Shown here piece after piece: positions 14,794-24,447 of a stretch of 64,000 nucleotides of DNA. The DNA is from Pedobacter zeaxanthinifaciens (GTDB lineage Bacteria; Bacteroidota; Bacteroidia; Sphingobacteriales; Sphingobacteriaceae). Each line of letters opens with the position of its first letter. Position 1 is the first letter of the stretch. Under the pieces are notes generated by a model. The model was not told where the DNA came from. It saw only the letters and a list, made by a program, of their open reading frames with translations, and did no database searches. A program made the translations under genes and the position numbers. The DNA lies in contig NZ_QMHP01000002.1 in the NCBI RefSeq assembly GCF_003313335.1, positions 1 to 64,000 on the forward strand, read 5' to 3'.

Positions 14794-15503
14794 TATTTCC
14801 CTGGTTCTTCTAATAGATCAATAAATTCAATTGCCTCAGTTTCCATTTTAAGGATGATTTTTTCTACCATCATATTTAAAATGTGATAAAGCACATACGC
14901 CATGATACCGATAATTAAACCAGTAGCCGAAGTAATCATTTTGGTATAAAGACCATCGGAAATGGTGCCAATTTCAATAGCTCCCTCAGCGGCAACTTTT
15001 TGAAAGATGGTGATTACTCCAATAATGGTTCCTACGAAACCTAACATGGGCGCAATACCGGCAATAATTCCTAAGATACCTATGTTTTTCTCCAATTTAG
15101 CTACTTCAAGTTTTCCTGTATTTTCAATAGCTCCTTCGATATCTTTAATTGGTCGGCCGATACGTTTTAAACCTTTTTCGAGCATACGAGCAAGGGGAGA
15201 AGTAGTGTTGCGGCACAATGCGATCGCATTTTCCAAGCGACCATCCTGAACGTTTTGTTTTACTTGAAACAGTAAATTTGTATCGTTTTTAGAAGCTTTG
15301 CGAATAGTTAGGTATCGTTCGATGAATATTACTAGGCCTAGGAAAGCAAGCAACGCTAAAGGGATCATTACCCAACCACCCCTAAAAAGTAAGTCAATGA
15401 AGTGTATTTCCTGTTGTGTTTTTACAGCGGTAGTAGAAACAGTTTGTGCCGTATCAGCTAAGGTTTGAGCAGTGTCCTGTAAATTGGCTTGTAGTAATAT
15501 CAT
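14793..15503 (-). CDS. exbB: ExbB/TolQ-type MotA family proton channel
   Basis: 236 residues with three membrane helices at about 43-61, 141-166 and 189-213, the usual MotA/TolQ/ExbB layout, and a conserved loop of the type GxIxxxAPxLGxxGTVxG (here IAGIAPMLGFVGTIIG at about 147-162). The N-terminus (1-40) is long and polar. Begins 6 nt after the stop of the HU/SPOR gene and overlaps exbD by one base. Confidence 0.92.
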   Translation of the reverse strand: MILLQANLQDTAQTLADTAQTVSTTAVKTQQEIHFIDLLFRGGWVMIPLALLAFLGLVIFIERYLTIRKASKNDTNLLFQVKQNVQDGRLENAIALCRNTTSPLARMLEKGLKRIGRPIKDIEGAIENTGKLEVAKLEKNIGILGIIAGIAPMLGFVGTIIGVITIFQKVAAEGAIEIGTISDGLYTKMITSATGLIIGIMAYVLYHILNMMVEKIILKMETEAIEFIDLLEEPGK

Positions 15504-15509
15504 TGTGTG

Positions 15510-17135
15510 TTAGTTGTTTTTAATTTTTTGTACGTAAATTTTTTGGTTTTTAAGTTGCTTACGTAATCTTACAACGTTTTTTTCGGCAGAATCAATATTG
15601 TTATAAGAAGCAATACTGATTTTTTTATAGATTTTGCCAGGCATATCGGCTACTTTAGCCTCGAAGCCCTTGCTTTTCATGTAAGCAATGTACTCTTTTA
15701 CTTCCGACTCTTTAGCAAATGCAGCGGCGATAATGTCATAAGTCACTTTCGGACTCACTTCGGTTTTAGTTGTAGTTACAGCTAGCGTATCTTTTGCAGG
15801 TTCAACTTTTAGTCCAGCTTTCTCTGCATTTTTCATGATACTATCGGCAAAACTTAAAGAATCTTGCTGAGTTTTTAAGTTGTTTGAAGCTATAGGTATT
15901 GCCATTTTTTGATCAGGGTTAGTGTCATTTTTAGAAAAACTAGAGAATACCTCTGGCTTAATAAAATACACTAGCGCAGCTGCCAATACGATAATTAGTA
16001 GTGCTATGCCCAGTTTCATGTAAAGCGGTATTTTTGAGGTTTCTTCCGCTGAATTTTCTTCGCTTATAGTGTTTTCGATATCCTTACCTGTATCTGGAGT
16101 AGGTTCGTCACGGTAATTGCCTACGGTATCAAAATCCCACTGTTTAGTAGTTGAAGTAAGCTTAATAGCCTCATCGCTTTCGCTTGCTGGAAGGTCGATT
16201 TCTCTATCTACTTGAATAGTTTCTTCAAATTTCTCTTCCTGAATATCTTTTTCAACAATAACATTATCGCCGTCAAAATCCCAGTTTTCTTGGACGTCTA
16301 TCTTATCAGCGGTTGCATTACTGTATGCCTGATTATCAATTTCGTTGATTTCCTCAAACACTTCATCATCAGTTGCTTCATTTTCAATGATCTCTTCTTC
16401 TGCCTCTTCGTTAGCTGTAAGTTCTTCTTCCGCAACTGTTTCTACCTCTTCGTGGATGGTTTCTACCGCGTCCTCTTCCGTGGTTGGTTGCGCAGGTTCA
16501 TCTGCTATTTGTTCATTTTCTACAGTGCTTTCGGATTCCTGGAGTTCGGGAGTAACTTCTTCTTCAGTAGGAACCATTTTCATTTCCTGTTCAAATTCAG
16601 GTACTTGAACTTGTTCTATTTCAGGTTCTTTGAGTTCCGCATTTGTTTGGGTTGGCGCTGCTACAGGTTCCGAGCTGGAAAATTTTTCAGTTTCCTGCGA
16701 AATAGGAGCGTCTGGGTTAGTTGTTTGAGGTATTTCGGCAACAACCGAAGGCAGCGCATAAAATTCAAAACCAGTATCAATATTTTGATTCTGATTGAAG
16801 ATTATTGTGCCATCGTCCTGTTTTGTAAGTGTACCCAGATTTTCTAATGCATATTCGCCACTGGCAAGTCCATTATTAACTTCTGCAACAAACTGGCTTA
16901 TAAAATACTTTGAGGCTTCTTCAGAGATACCTCGTTTACTATGGATAAATTGGACTAAGTTGTTGTTTTCCAACTGATCCGTTGTAAATTCTAAAACATA
17001 GCTTGGCGGTAAAAACGAATGTGTTTCCGCATCATATCGCCCAGGGATTTTCTTTTTATATAATGTACCCAAGCCCTCAATACCAATTTGTTTGCGGGTT
17101 TTTAAAAGCTCTATAAGGTATTGTACTATATCCAT
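15510..17135 (-). CDS. HU-CCDC81 and SPOR domain membrane protein
   Basis: 541 residues. Residues about 1-130 read as the two bacterial HU-CCDC81 domains (Bacteroidota-specific HU-like fold). Residues about 140-365 are an extremely Glu-rich disordered stretch with repeated W-DFD motifs. One transmembrane helix lies at about 372-392. A C-terminal SPOR domain (about 465-541) should bind denuded peptidoglycan. Predicted topology is N-terminus inside and SPOR outside. It sits between the outer-membrane barrel and exbB in the operon. Function is not known; a septal or cell-wall anchoring role is an inference from SPOR. Confidence 0.85.
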   Translation of the reverse strand: MDIVQYLIELLKTRKQIGIEGLGTLYKKKIPGRYDAETHSFLPPSYVLEFTTDQLENNNLVQFIHSKRGISEEASKYFISQFVAEVNNGLASGEYALENLGTLTKQDDGTIIFNQNQNIDTGFEFYALPSVVAEIPQTTNPDAPISQETEKFSSSEPVAAPTQTNAELKEPEIEQVQVPEFEQEMKMVPTEEEVTPELQESESTVENEQIADEPAQPTTEEDAVETIHEEVETVAEEELTANEEAEEEIIENEATDDEVFEEINEIDNQAYSNATADKIDVQENWDFDGDNVIVEKDIQEEKFEETIQVDREIDLPASESDEAIKLTSTTKQWDFDTVGNYRDEPTPDTGKDIENTISEENSAEETSKIPLYMKLGIALLIIVLAAALVYFIKPEVFSSFSKNDTNPDQKMAIPIASNNLKTQQDSLSFADSIMKNAEKAGLKVEPAKDTLAVTTTKTEVSPKVTYDIIAAAFAKESEVKEYIAYMKSKGFEAKVADMPGKIYKKISIASYNNIDSAEKNVVRLRKQLKNQKIYVQKIKNN

Positions 17136-17166
17136 TTGGGTAAAATTAACTATAAAAATTAACCTT

Positions 17167-18864
17167 TTAAAACGAATAGGTTAAGCCGCCAAAGATATTA
17201 AATCCATTTAGACGATAGTATAAAAATTTACTGTAATTGGTGTTTAAAATGTTATTTGCTTTGGCAAAAGCCGAAAATTTGTTGTTGATTTTGTACGTAC
17301 CTCCAACGCCCAAGTCTACAAATCCTTTTACGTTAACCACACGTTCTTTGTCGAAATCGGGAACTGGTGGGTAAGTGCCATCTGGGTTTAAAGGATTAAC
17401 GATAAATACTTTGGCTTTGCTGTCATCCTGTATTGACACTGCCGCATCAAATGTGAATTTTTTATCGATAACAAAGCTGAAATTGGAACTCAAGCGCAAT
17501 TGAGGTTTGAAATAACTTTCACGTTCAGCACCTGCTTTGTAGTTTTCCATGTTCAGTTTTCCTGTCCATTTTAGGTTATCACTAACTTGTACACTTAGCT
17601 CACCTTCTAAGCCTAATATCTTTGTTTTGCCGAAATCGTAAATCACGTCAAATTTATTGAAGGAATCAAAGCTGTTTACGAATAAAGCCATATCGGTAAT
17701 TTCACGACTGTAAACACGAGCTTTGTAACCAAATCCTGGTCCGCCGGTACCTTTAATTCCCGCACTGATACTTAAATTCTCTACGCTGTTTTTAATGGTG
17801 ATATTACTGTTTAAGAAAGGATTTTCATCGGTTAAATCTTTCAGCGTATTTCTATTAACATCGCCTTTTACTTCTCCAAAAACTTGTAAAAAGTCAGGAA
17901 TTAAAGTAAAATCAGCCGTAACTACAGGAAAAATCCTAGTGCTTGATTTTGTTCCAAATTCCTGCACTAAATTTGCACCCGCTATAATTTTAACACCACC
18001 GGCTTGTAATTTTACGTAAGGATTCACCTTGAACAAATTATTGGCAACTTCGGTGTTTAAATCTTTTGTTTTCCCTAGTTCGGCAGAAGTGGCCAAGCCT
18101 AGGTTGAATTTACTGATTCGTTTATTCAAGTATCCTGTGAGTGTTAGTGCACTTTCCTTTGCACTAAACCTGTCGTTAAATAAATAGCCATTAACTTTTG
18201 CAGCATAACTGAAAGCATCAGGATCAGGTGTATATTTACTAATTGCCTCGCCTTCAAGTTCGAAAAAATTGAGCAATTGCCTTTCAGGATTTGGATTTAG
18301 GGAAGGGTTTTGATCATCAATGCCGTAAAAATATAAACCATGGCGTTGATAATTTACCTTGCCATTTAATGTAGCGGTTTCACCTATACTACGTGCAAAT
18401 ACGCTCAGCTGTTGCTTGTTTTCGTTTTGTTTATTCAGCTTACCTTGCTGTCCAAAATGTCTGAAAAATGCGCCTGCCTGTAAAGCCGGATCTTGCCCCA
18501 TACCAACATAGGCTTCGGCCAAGAACGTACCTAAATTTCCAATACCACCTTTAACGTAATTATTAAAAAGCTCTGCCCGGCGTTCATCGGCCACTTTTTG
18601 CGCTTGCAATTTTTGAATATCTGTATTCAATTCCAGCTTTCTATCACTCAATTGATAGTTGAATTTAGCTTTGTAAGTTTTGATGTTATCCAAATCCGGA
18701 CTTCTCCTCAACTTTACGGCTTCCGCTAAAACAGGTTTATACGGTCTAATAATTTCAATTTCTTCGCTAACAGTTTTTTCAGGAGGCTTTACATCTTGCG
18801 CTCGTAAACCAAGTGTTCCAATTGCAAGTAAAATCGTAAAATATGTTGTTTTATTAAATCTCAT
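17167..18864 (-). CDS. Outer-membrane beta-barrel protein, TonB-receptor-like
   Basis: 565 residues with a signal peptide (1-22, ending LRAQ). The rest alternates polar and aromatic strands and ends NGFNIFGGLTYSF with the terminal Phe typical of barrel proteins. It resembles the barrel half of TonB-dependent receptors but is short and I see no plug domain. Near the mature N-terminus is a conserved-looking segment EEIEIIRPYKPVLAEAVKL. Gene context (9 nt after the TPR gene, upstream of exbB/exbD/tonB) suggests it is the outer-membrane partner of that complex. Ligand unknown. Confidence 0.75.
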   Translation of the reverse strand: MRFNKTTYFTILLAIGTLGLRAQDVKPPEKTVSEEIEIIRPYKPVLAEAVKLRRSPDLDNIKTYKAKFNYQLSDRKLELNTDIQKLQAQKVADERRAELFNNYVKGGIGNLGTFLAEAYVGMGQDPALQAGAFFRHFGQQGKLNKQNENKQQLSVFARSIGETATLNGKVNYQRHGLYFYGIDDQNPSLNPNPERQLLNFFELEGEAISKYTPDPDAFSYAAKVNGYLFNDRFSAKESALTLTGYLNKRISKFNLGLATSAELGKTKDLNTEVANNLFKVNPYVKLQAGGVKIIAGANLVQEFGTKSSTRIFPVVTADFTLIPDFLQVFGEVKGDVNRNTLKDLTDENPFLNSNITIKNSVENLSISAGIKGTGGPGFGYKARVYSREITDMALFVNSFDSFNKFDVIYDFGKTKILGLEGELSVQVSDNLKWTGKLNMENYKAGAERESYFKPQLRLSSNFSFVIDKKFTFDAAVSIQDDSKAKVFIVNPLNPDGTYPPVPDFDKERVVNVKGFVDLGVGGTYKINNKFSAFAKANNILNTNYSKFLYYRLNGFNIFGGLTYSF

Positions 18865-18873
18865 TGTATGTGC

Positions 18874-21800
18874 TTAGTTAATTTTTGCCAATTTCTCTTT
18901 TGCCGTAGGAACAATATCATCATTCCCTTCATAATTGTCGATGATACTCAACAGCGTACTTTTAGCTTGCATTTTATCTTTTAATGCCAAATAGTTATCA
19001 GCTAAAAGGATAAATGATTTTGCCACCCAGTAATCGTAAGAAGGCATGTTATTAATTAAATCGAAACAGGTTTTTTGAGACGTTTTATAATCGCCTTTGG
19101 CATATTGTAAAGCTGCGATGTTGTATTTGGCCTCTGCGGCAGCCAATGTTTTAGTAGCAGCTACTACTTTATTGAATGATTTTACTGCTGCTGTGGTATC
19201 AGCTTTCAACAAAAATGCTTTGCCGGCATATAAATCAGAGCTGTTTTTTTCTTCCTCTGATGATTTTTCCGATGATTTAATGATTTCAGAATACTTCAAA
19301 ATATCATCAGGCATGTTAAGTGCAGTATATGCCTTAATCAAATTATTGATGGCATAGCTGTAATGCGCTTTATAATCGGCTGTTGTTTCTAAGCGTTTCA
19401 AGTAAACAATGGCCTCATTGTATTTTTTCTCATCCATTAATACCTTCGAAACGCTCATTAAAGATCGTTCTGTGTATTCGCTTGTCCAATCGTTTAAGAT
19501 GTAATCGTAATCTTGGATGGCTTCTGCCGAGCGGCCAAGTTTTACCAAGGACTCAGCCCTGATGAATTTCGCTTCCTTATCGTGAATTGGTTTAGGGAAT
19601 TTTTCCAAGTAAGCATTAATTGCCTCATAAGCACCTTTGGCATCACCTCTTAAGTAGATGTTATTTGCCGCTTGGAACATGATATTGTCCTGCTCACTCA
19701 ATGAGTAATTGCCCAGCGGTGTGGTAGCGGCATAGGTAATAAATCCGTTCGCATCACCACGATCAACATAAATGTTTTTGATAGATTCTAAAGATTGTTT
19801 AGCTTCTGGAGCGCTTGGATAATCTCTAATTACTTTTTTGAAAGATTCCAACGCCATATCATCCTGATCTTGATTGTACTGCACTAATCCAATGGTCATT
19901 AAAGCTTTAGGAACATAACTACTACGAGGGTATTTTGCAATCAAGGCCACTAAGTCGGTCTTTGATTTATCAAGCTCACCCTTGTTGAAGTAAGTATAAG
20001 CCATCTCAAAACCTGCATCATCGGAATAGTTGGAGTTTGGAAACTGTTGCAACAAACTTTGCATGGTCGCAATTTTGGCATCATCCTGCTTTTGCAAGCC
20101 TTGTATCATACCGCGTTGGAAAAGCGCATAGTCTTCACCAGTTTGTCTGTTTGCAATAATGCGATTGTAGTAAGATAACGCATCACCGTAATTTTTGTTA
20201 ACGAAATAAGAATCGGCTAATCGTAAAGTGGCATCGTTTACCGTTTTAGGGTCTTTATCATTACCCCTTAAAAAGCGCTCGAAATAAGTTGCTGCTTTTA
20301 CATATTTTTCATCCTCAAAAGCGGCGTAGCCCAAAGCGTAATTGGCGTAGTTGTACACTTCAGTTTTTTTGGCTTCAGGTAAGGCCAAAAAGGTTTCAAA
20401 AGTTTTTACTGCCTCGCCATATTTACGCAATTCGTAGGCAGCTTCAGCTTTCCAATAGATACTTAAAGCGTAAATTTCATCATCTTCAGGAAAATTTCCC
20501 GAACGCAAGAACATGGAAAGCGCATTAGGGAAAGCTCTTTCGTTATAAAACTCCAACCCTCTGAAATAAGTAACCTTTTGATAAGCTGCTTTAGCCTCTG
20601 GCGTTTTATTTGGGATGGGTTCTAAAATATCAATAGCCGCTTGATAGTTTTTGCTAGTTAGTAAAATTTCACCAAGTAAGGTTTTGGCTTCGTTGATTTT
20701 TTTGGAGTTAGGAAACGTTTTAAGGAAGTTTTGTGTTGATTCCAGCGCCTGTTGGTTAAACTCAAGTTCGTAGCTTAACTTTGCGTAATTGATCCAAGCT
20801 TCTTCTTGCATCACCTTGTCGAAATCTAATCTTGAAGCACGGAAAAATGCATTTCTGGCTTTCTCTTTTTGGTTCAGTTTTAAGGCAGATTTAGCCAAAG
20901 TGAACATACCATTTTGCAGGTAAACATCATCCGTATTTAACTTTTCAAGTACCGCTACAGACTCTTTATACTTGCCATTTTGGTATAAGGCATAGCCATA
21001 TTGATAGATGAACAGGTTGTTTTTAACCTGGTTCTTATCTTTTTCATAATACAGACTGAAATACTTCTCAGCATTTTTAAATTCAGACTTCGAAAAGTAA
21101 GATGCTGCTACCAAGCTTAGCATTTCTGCTTCATATTTTTGCTTGGTTTTTTCCATTACCGGAATGGCATAGTCAATAACATCATCATAGCGTTCATCCA
21201 AATAATACATTGAAGTAATGTAGTAAGGATAGCTAGCCTCGTAAGTAGGAGAGCCCTTTAGTTTTTCGAAATTAGCTAGGGCAGTTTTATACTCTCTATT
21301 TAAGTAATTGATGTAAGCAAAATAGTAGGTAGCGCTTTCCTGAAACGGCGATTCTACTTTTTTAACCGCCTCAAATAACGGCTCCGCTTTTTCAATATCA
21401 TTTTGCTCAAAATAGGCATAGCCTTGTTTAAATTGATACTCTAAACGTTGCTTGCCTGATAAAGAACTTGGATCAGCCTGATTAAACCACTCTAACGCCT
21501 TAACATAATTTTTTTGTCCGAAATAAGCCTTACCCATAAAAAAGTAAGCCAATTTAGTATTCGGGTTTAGCGGATATTCTCTAATGAACTCTTGGAAAAG
21601 TGCTTCAGCATCATCATTTTCTAATTCGATAGCACAAACTGCCGCGTAAAATTTAGCATTTTCTTTTAAGGTAGATAATTCGGCATTGCTGAGTTGTTGT
21701 GTGCTGGTTTTATTGCGGTACTGCTCTACCATTTTAAATTGCTGTGCAGCAGCTACGAATTTTTCATTATGCAGTAGTTCTAAACCGCTTTGGTAATTTT

Positions 21801-21885
21801 GGTTCAGCTTTACCAAGGGACTTGTTTGGGCAAATCCGTAGCCATTGGCCAACAGTAAAGGAACCAATAAATATCTTTTCTTCAT
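18874..21885 (-). CDS. Large periplasmic tetratricopeptide-repeat protein
   Basis: 1003 residues. Signal peptide 1-19 (GYGFAQ). The whole mature protein is built of TPR-like helix pairs with recurring YxxA, YFxxGxxYF and AxxxFxxFLxxFP patterns (for example 95-130, 385-415, 600-690). Similar in style to Bacteroidota periplasmic TPR scaffolds and to CpoB/YbgF at the Tol locus. First gene of the operon with the barrel protein. No enzyme motif seen. Scaffold or peptidoglycan-associated role is inferred. Confidence 0.8.
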   Translation of the reverse strand: MKKRYLLVPLLLANGYGFAQTSPLVKLNQNYQSGLELLHNEKFVAAAQQFKMVEQYRNKTSTQQLSNAELSTLKENAKFYAAVCAIELENDDAEALFQEFIREYPLNPNTKLAYFFMGKAYFGQKNYVKALEWFNQADPSSLSGKQRLEYQFKQGYAYFEQNDIEKAEPLFEAVKKVESPFQESATYYFAYINYLNREYKTALANFEKLKGSPTYEASYPYYITSMYYLDERYDDVIDYAIPVMEKTKQKYEAEMLSLVAASYFSKSEFKNAEKYFSLYYEKDKNQVKNNLFIYQYGYALYQNGKYKESVAVLEKLNTDDVYLQNGMFTLAKSALKLNQKEKARNAFFRASRLDFDKVMQEEAWINYAKLSYELEFNQQALESTQNFLKTFPNSKKINEAKTLLGEILLTSKNYQAAIDILEPIPNKTPEAKAAYQKVTYFRGLEFYNERAFPNALSMFLRSGNFPEDDEIYALSIYWKAEAAYELRKYGEAVKTFETFLALPEAKKTEVYNYANYALGYAAFEDEKYVKAATYFERFLRGNDKDPKTVNDATLRLADSYFVNKNYGDALSYYNRIIANRQTGEDYALFQRGMIQGLQKQDDAKIATMQSLLQQFPNSNYSDDAGFEMAYTYFNKGELDKSKTDLVALIAKYPRSSYVPKALMTIGLVQYNQDQDDMALESFKKVIRDYPSAPEAKQSLESIKNIYVDRGDANGFITYAATTPLGNYSLSEQDNIMFQAANNIYLRGDAKGAYEAINAYLEKFPKPIHDKEAKFIRAESLVKLGRSAEAIQDYDYILNDWTSEYTERSLMSVSKVLMDEKKYNEAIVYLKRLETTADYKAHYSYAINNLIKAYTALNMPDDILKYSEIIKSSEKSSEEEKNSSDLYAGKAFLLKADTTAAVKSFNKVVAATKTLAAAEAKYNIAALQYAKGDYKTSQKTCFDLINNMPSYDYWVAKSFILLADNYLALKDKMQAKSTLLSIIDNYEGNDDIVPTAKEKLAKIN

Positions 21886-21913
21886 TTGTGTATTTTTCTT
21901 TTTTAAGCAGCTT

Positions 21914-21943
21914 TAAAGGTTACTTCTAAAAAAATCGCTCAAA
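21914..21943 (-). promoter_or_regulatory. Candidate promoter of the TPR-to-tonB operon
   Basis: Minus strand TTTG (21940-21943), 18 nt spacer, then AACCTTTA (21914-21921), two mismatches to TAnnTTTG. It is 28 nt before the start codon of the first gene. Confidence 0.35.
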
Positions 21944-22110
21944 TTCAAGGCTATTTGCAATGGTTTGAGCTTGGGTTGATACTAAAATAGAATTATTGAG
22001 CTTAGCTATCAACATAAGAAATTAACATCTGTTGATAACAGAGATTTAACGAAATGTGTATGAGCTTGGTATGACCCTTTAAAAGTTTTTAACAAAGCCG
22101 TTGTGCGGGT

Positions 22111-22422
22111 CTATTGTAGCTTGTTACTGTTTTTCCTGAGGATGTTCCAGTATTTCCCTTCGTTGTAGTTCCAATTAGCAAATCCGGAACCTAAAATGAT
22201 TAATACAGAAAGTACGAGTAGGTTTAATAGTATGCTAAATAGGTGGGTAAAGGTAAAAAAAGCATATTCTGTATCGCCAATAATGAAAAAGTTAACCAAG
22301 TCAATTAAAATGGCTAAAGGTAAAACCACATTGCTAAATGTTTTTTTAGCGTGGGTTCTCCAATTCCATTGCTTGCGTTTTTCACTCCAATAGCTTACAA
22401 ACTTCTCTTCTTGAGCATCCAT
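22111..22422 (-). CDS. Small 2TM-domain membrane protein
   Basis: 103 residues with two hydrophobic helices (about 30-49 and 57-80) and a WNWRTHAKKTF segment before the first helix, as in Bacteroidota 2TM-domain proteins. Starts 1 nt after the pyrB stop, so it is cotranscribed with pyrB. Function unknown. Confidence 0.75.
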   Translation of the reverse strand: MDAQEEKFVSYWSEKRKQWNWRTHAKKTFSNVVLPLAILIDLVNFFIIGDTEYAFFTFTHLFSILLNLLVLSVLIILGSGFANWNYNEGKYWNILRKNSNKLQ

Positions 22423-22423
22423 T

Positions 22424-23359
22424 TTAACTATCTTTTTGGCTGGCCAACAGATAAAGCACCGCCATTCTTATAGCTACACCATTTTCTACCTGGTTAAGTA
22501 TAATCGACTGCTTGCTATCCGCTACGTCGCTGGTAATTTCTACCCCACGATTGATTGGCCCCGGGTGCATTACCACAATTTCTTTGTCCAAGTTGTCAAG
22601 TATCTGCTTATTTAAGCCATACATCATAGCGTATTCGCGGCCTGTTGCAAAATACTTAATATCCATACGCTCCAGCTGAATGCGTAGCATGTTGGCTACA
22701 TCGCACCAGTTTAAAGCCTTAATTAAATCATGTTCTACTTTAACACCAAGTGCAGCAATATGTTTCGGTATCAGCGTAGTTGGGCCACATACCATTACTT
22801 CGGCACCTAGTTTTTGCAAGCACAAGATGTTTGAAATGGCTACCCTTGAGTGCAAGATATCGCCCACTATTACCACTTTTTTGCCTGCAACGTCACCTAA
22901 TTTCTCCCTTATTGAAAAAGCATCAAGCAATGCCTGTGTTGGATGTTCGTGTGCGCCATCGCCAGCATTTACAATTTGAGCGTTAATGTGTCTACTCAAA
23001 AACTGACCAGCTCCAGCATAGGGGTGGCGCATTACCACCATATCCACTTTCATTGCTAAAATGTTGTTTACGGTGTCAATTAAAGTTTCGCCTTTACTTA
23101 CCGAAGATGAAGATGCAGCAAAATTAACCACATCGGCCGATAACCTTTTTTCTGCTAGTTCAAATGAAAGTTTGGTACGTGTAGAGTTTTCAAAAAAGAT
23201 ATTGGCAATGGTAATATCTCTTAAAGAAGGCACTTTTTTGATTGGACGGTTAATGACATCCTTGAAGTTGTCCGCAGTTTCAAAAATCAATTCAATATCA
23301 TTCAGGTTAATGTCTTTAATCCCTAAAAGATGTCGGGTTGATAATTTATCTGCTGCCAT
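22424..23359 (-). CDS. pyrB: Aspartate carbamoyltransferase catalytic chain
   Basis: 311 residues. The carbamoyl-phosphate binding motif is FFENSTRTKLSFELAEKRL (55-73) and the second signature is HPTQALLDAF (139-148). Makes N-carbamoyl-L-aspartate, the first committed step of pyrimidine synthesis. Follows pyrR by 69 nt on the same strand; the pair forms a pyr operon. No regulatory chain gene (pyrI) is nearby, consistent with an unregulated trimer. Confidence 0.96.
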   Translation of the reverse strand: MAADKLSTRHLLGIKDINLNDIELIFETADNFKDVINRPIKKVPSLRDITIANIFFENSTRTKLSFELAEKRLSADVVNFAASSSSVSKGETLIDTVNNILAMKVDMVVMRHPYAGAGQFLSRHINAQIVNAGDGAHEHPTQALLDAFSIREKLGDVAGKKVVIVGDILHSRVAISNILCLQKLGAEVMVCGPTTLIPKHIAALGVKVEHDLIKALNWCDVANMLRIQLERMDIKYFATGREYAMMYGLNKQILDNLDKEIVVMHPGPINRGVEITSDVADSKQSIILNQVENGVAIRMAVLYLLASQKDS

Positions 23360-23428
23360 TTTACTGCCTTTTTTATCTGTTTTTATGTTGTTTTTAATTG
23401 CAGATACTTCCCGCCAGACCTCACTAAC

Positions 23429-23989
23429 TTATGGTCTTTTCGGCGAAGAAGGTTCTGATAATAAAATTACTTTATCCTCTGCTTCGTTTTCTATCCAGCT
23501 AACTTTTACCTTCTGCGAGTCAACGGAGTCTACTCTCATGCCAATATAGTTCGCTTCAATAGGTAGGTGTCTTGAAAATCTGCGGTCAATCAGCACCATC
23601 AATTCTACGCTTTCTGGTCGGCCGTAGGCTAAAAGTGCATCCATTGCTGCACGGATAGTTCGGCCTGTCCAAAGCACATCATCAATCAGTATTACCTGTT
23701 TGCCTTCAATAACAAAGTCAATAGTATTGCTGCTTGCCGTTACCAAACCATCTTTACGTCTAAAATCATCCCTAAAAAAGGTAATGTCCAGGTGTCCTTT
23801 TTTGATGGCTTCTGTTTTAAGTATTGCAGTTAATTCTTGATGAACACGATCGGCAAAAAAAGTTCCCCTTGGCTGTATGCCAATTAAAACAGTATTACTA
23901 AAATCGGTATGGTTCTCAATAAGCTGGTGACAAAGTCGCTTAATTGTGATTTGAAGTTTTTGGCCGCTGAGTAGAGTTCTCTTTTGCAT
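23429..23989 (-). CDS. pyrR: PyrR, pyrimidine operon regulator / uracil phosphoribosyltransferase
   Basis: 186 residues with the PRPP-binding motif VILIDDVLWTGRTIRAA (about 99-115). PyrR proteins bind pyr mRNA and also convert uracil and PRPP to UMP. The ATG at 23989 is chosen because an upstream in-frame TTG at 24007 lies inside the -7 promoter box. Adjacent pyrB fits its role. The 69-nt pyrR-pyrB gap has no clear antiterminator structure, so RNA-level control is unproven here. Confidence 0.93.
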   Translation of the reverse strand: MQKRTLLSGQKLQITIKRLCHQLIENHTDFSNTVLIGIQPRGTFFADRVHQELTAILKTEAIKKGHLDITFFRDDFRRKDGLVTASSNTIDFVIEGKQVILIDDVLWTGRTIRAAMDALLAYGRPESVELMVLIDRRFSRHLPIEANYIGMRVDSVDSQKVKVSWIENEAEDKVILLSEPSSPKRP

Positions 23990-24004
23990 TGCACTTTGAT
24001 TGCG

Positions 24005-24035
24005 CAAATATAGGTAAATGTTTTAAGCTTGGAAA
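24005..24035 (-). promoter_or_regulatory. Promoter of pyrR-pyrB
   Basis: Minus strand TTTC (24032-24035), 19 nt, TATATTTG (24005-24012): a one-mismatch -33 and a perfect -7 box. The ATG follows 15 nt after the box. Confidence 0.7.
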
Positions 24036-24059
24036 GTTGAAACGTGCTAAAAATTTAAT

Positions 24060-24440
24060 GTTTTAGCTGATGCCTAATTCGTTAACTGTTTAACTGTTTA
24101 ACTGTCAAGCCAAACCGTCAGAAAGTAAATGTTTCTTTCGTTTATAATTTGGAAAAGCATTGGCCTGCTCAAATTCTTATCAGCCCCGCTATACGCTGCA
24201 ATCTTTTTGTTTTTGGCAGTGAAAAATATTAAGTCAAAGCGGTATGTAACATAGGTCTCTCGAAGCTCGGGATGACAAAAGGCATAAGAACAAAAAGTAT
24301 TTCCGCTGCTATCGGGTTTATTTAACTTAAACCTGTGCACAGCACTAGCCACCTAAACCCGACATAAGCGAGCACGTAGCCCAATGAAATTGGGAGAAGT
24401 AAAGCGGTTGGCGGGACTAACGTAGCTAGCAGCTCAAGCC
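24060..24440. repeat. Dispersed repeat remnants between pyrR and the aminotransferase gene
   Basis: No credible gene in about 440 nt. A GTTTAACT word is repeated near 24080-24100. On the minus strand, AAACCCGATAGCAGCGGAAA (ending near 24319) through GCAGCGTATAGCGGGGCTG (24181-24199) shares both ends with a sequence at 33735-33792. An inner CTCGAAGCTCGGGATGACAAA-like word (near 24260) resembles the palindrome found elsewhere in the window. An 84-codon open frame here is made of repeat DNA. Confidence 0.5.
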
Positions 24441-24447
24441 TTGATTT

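Noticed and set aside
16212-16847. Long plus-strand open frames opposite the HU/SPOR gene
   Set aside because: Mirror image of the Glu-rich tract of the real gene, giving Phe/Ser-rich nonsense.
24098-24352. 84-codon minus-strand open frame
   Set aside because: Made of dispersed repeat sequence shared in part with 33.7 kb; no protein-like pattern or neighbour.
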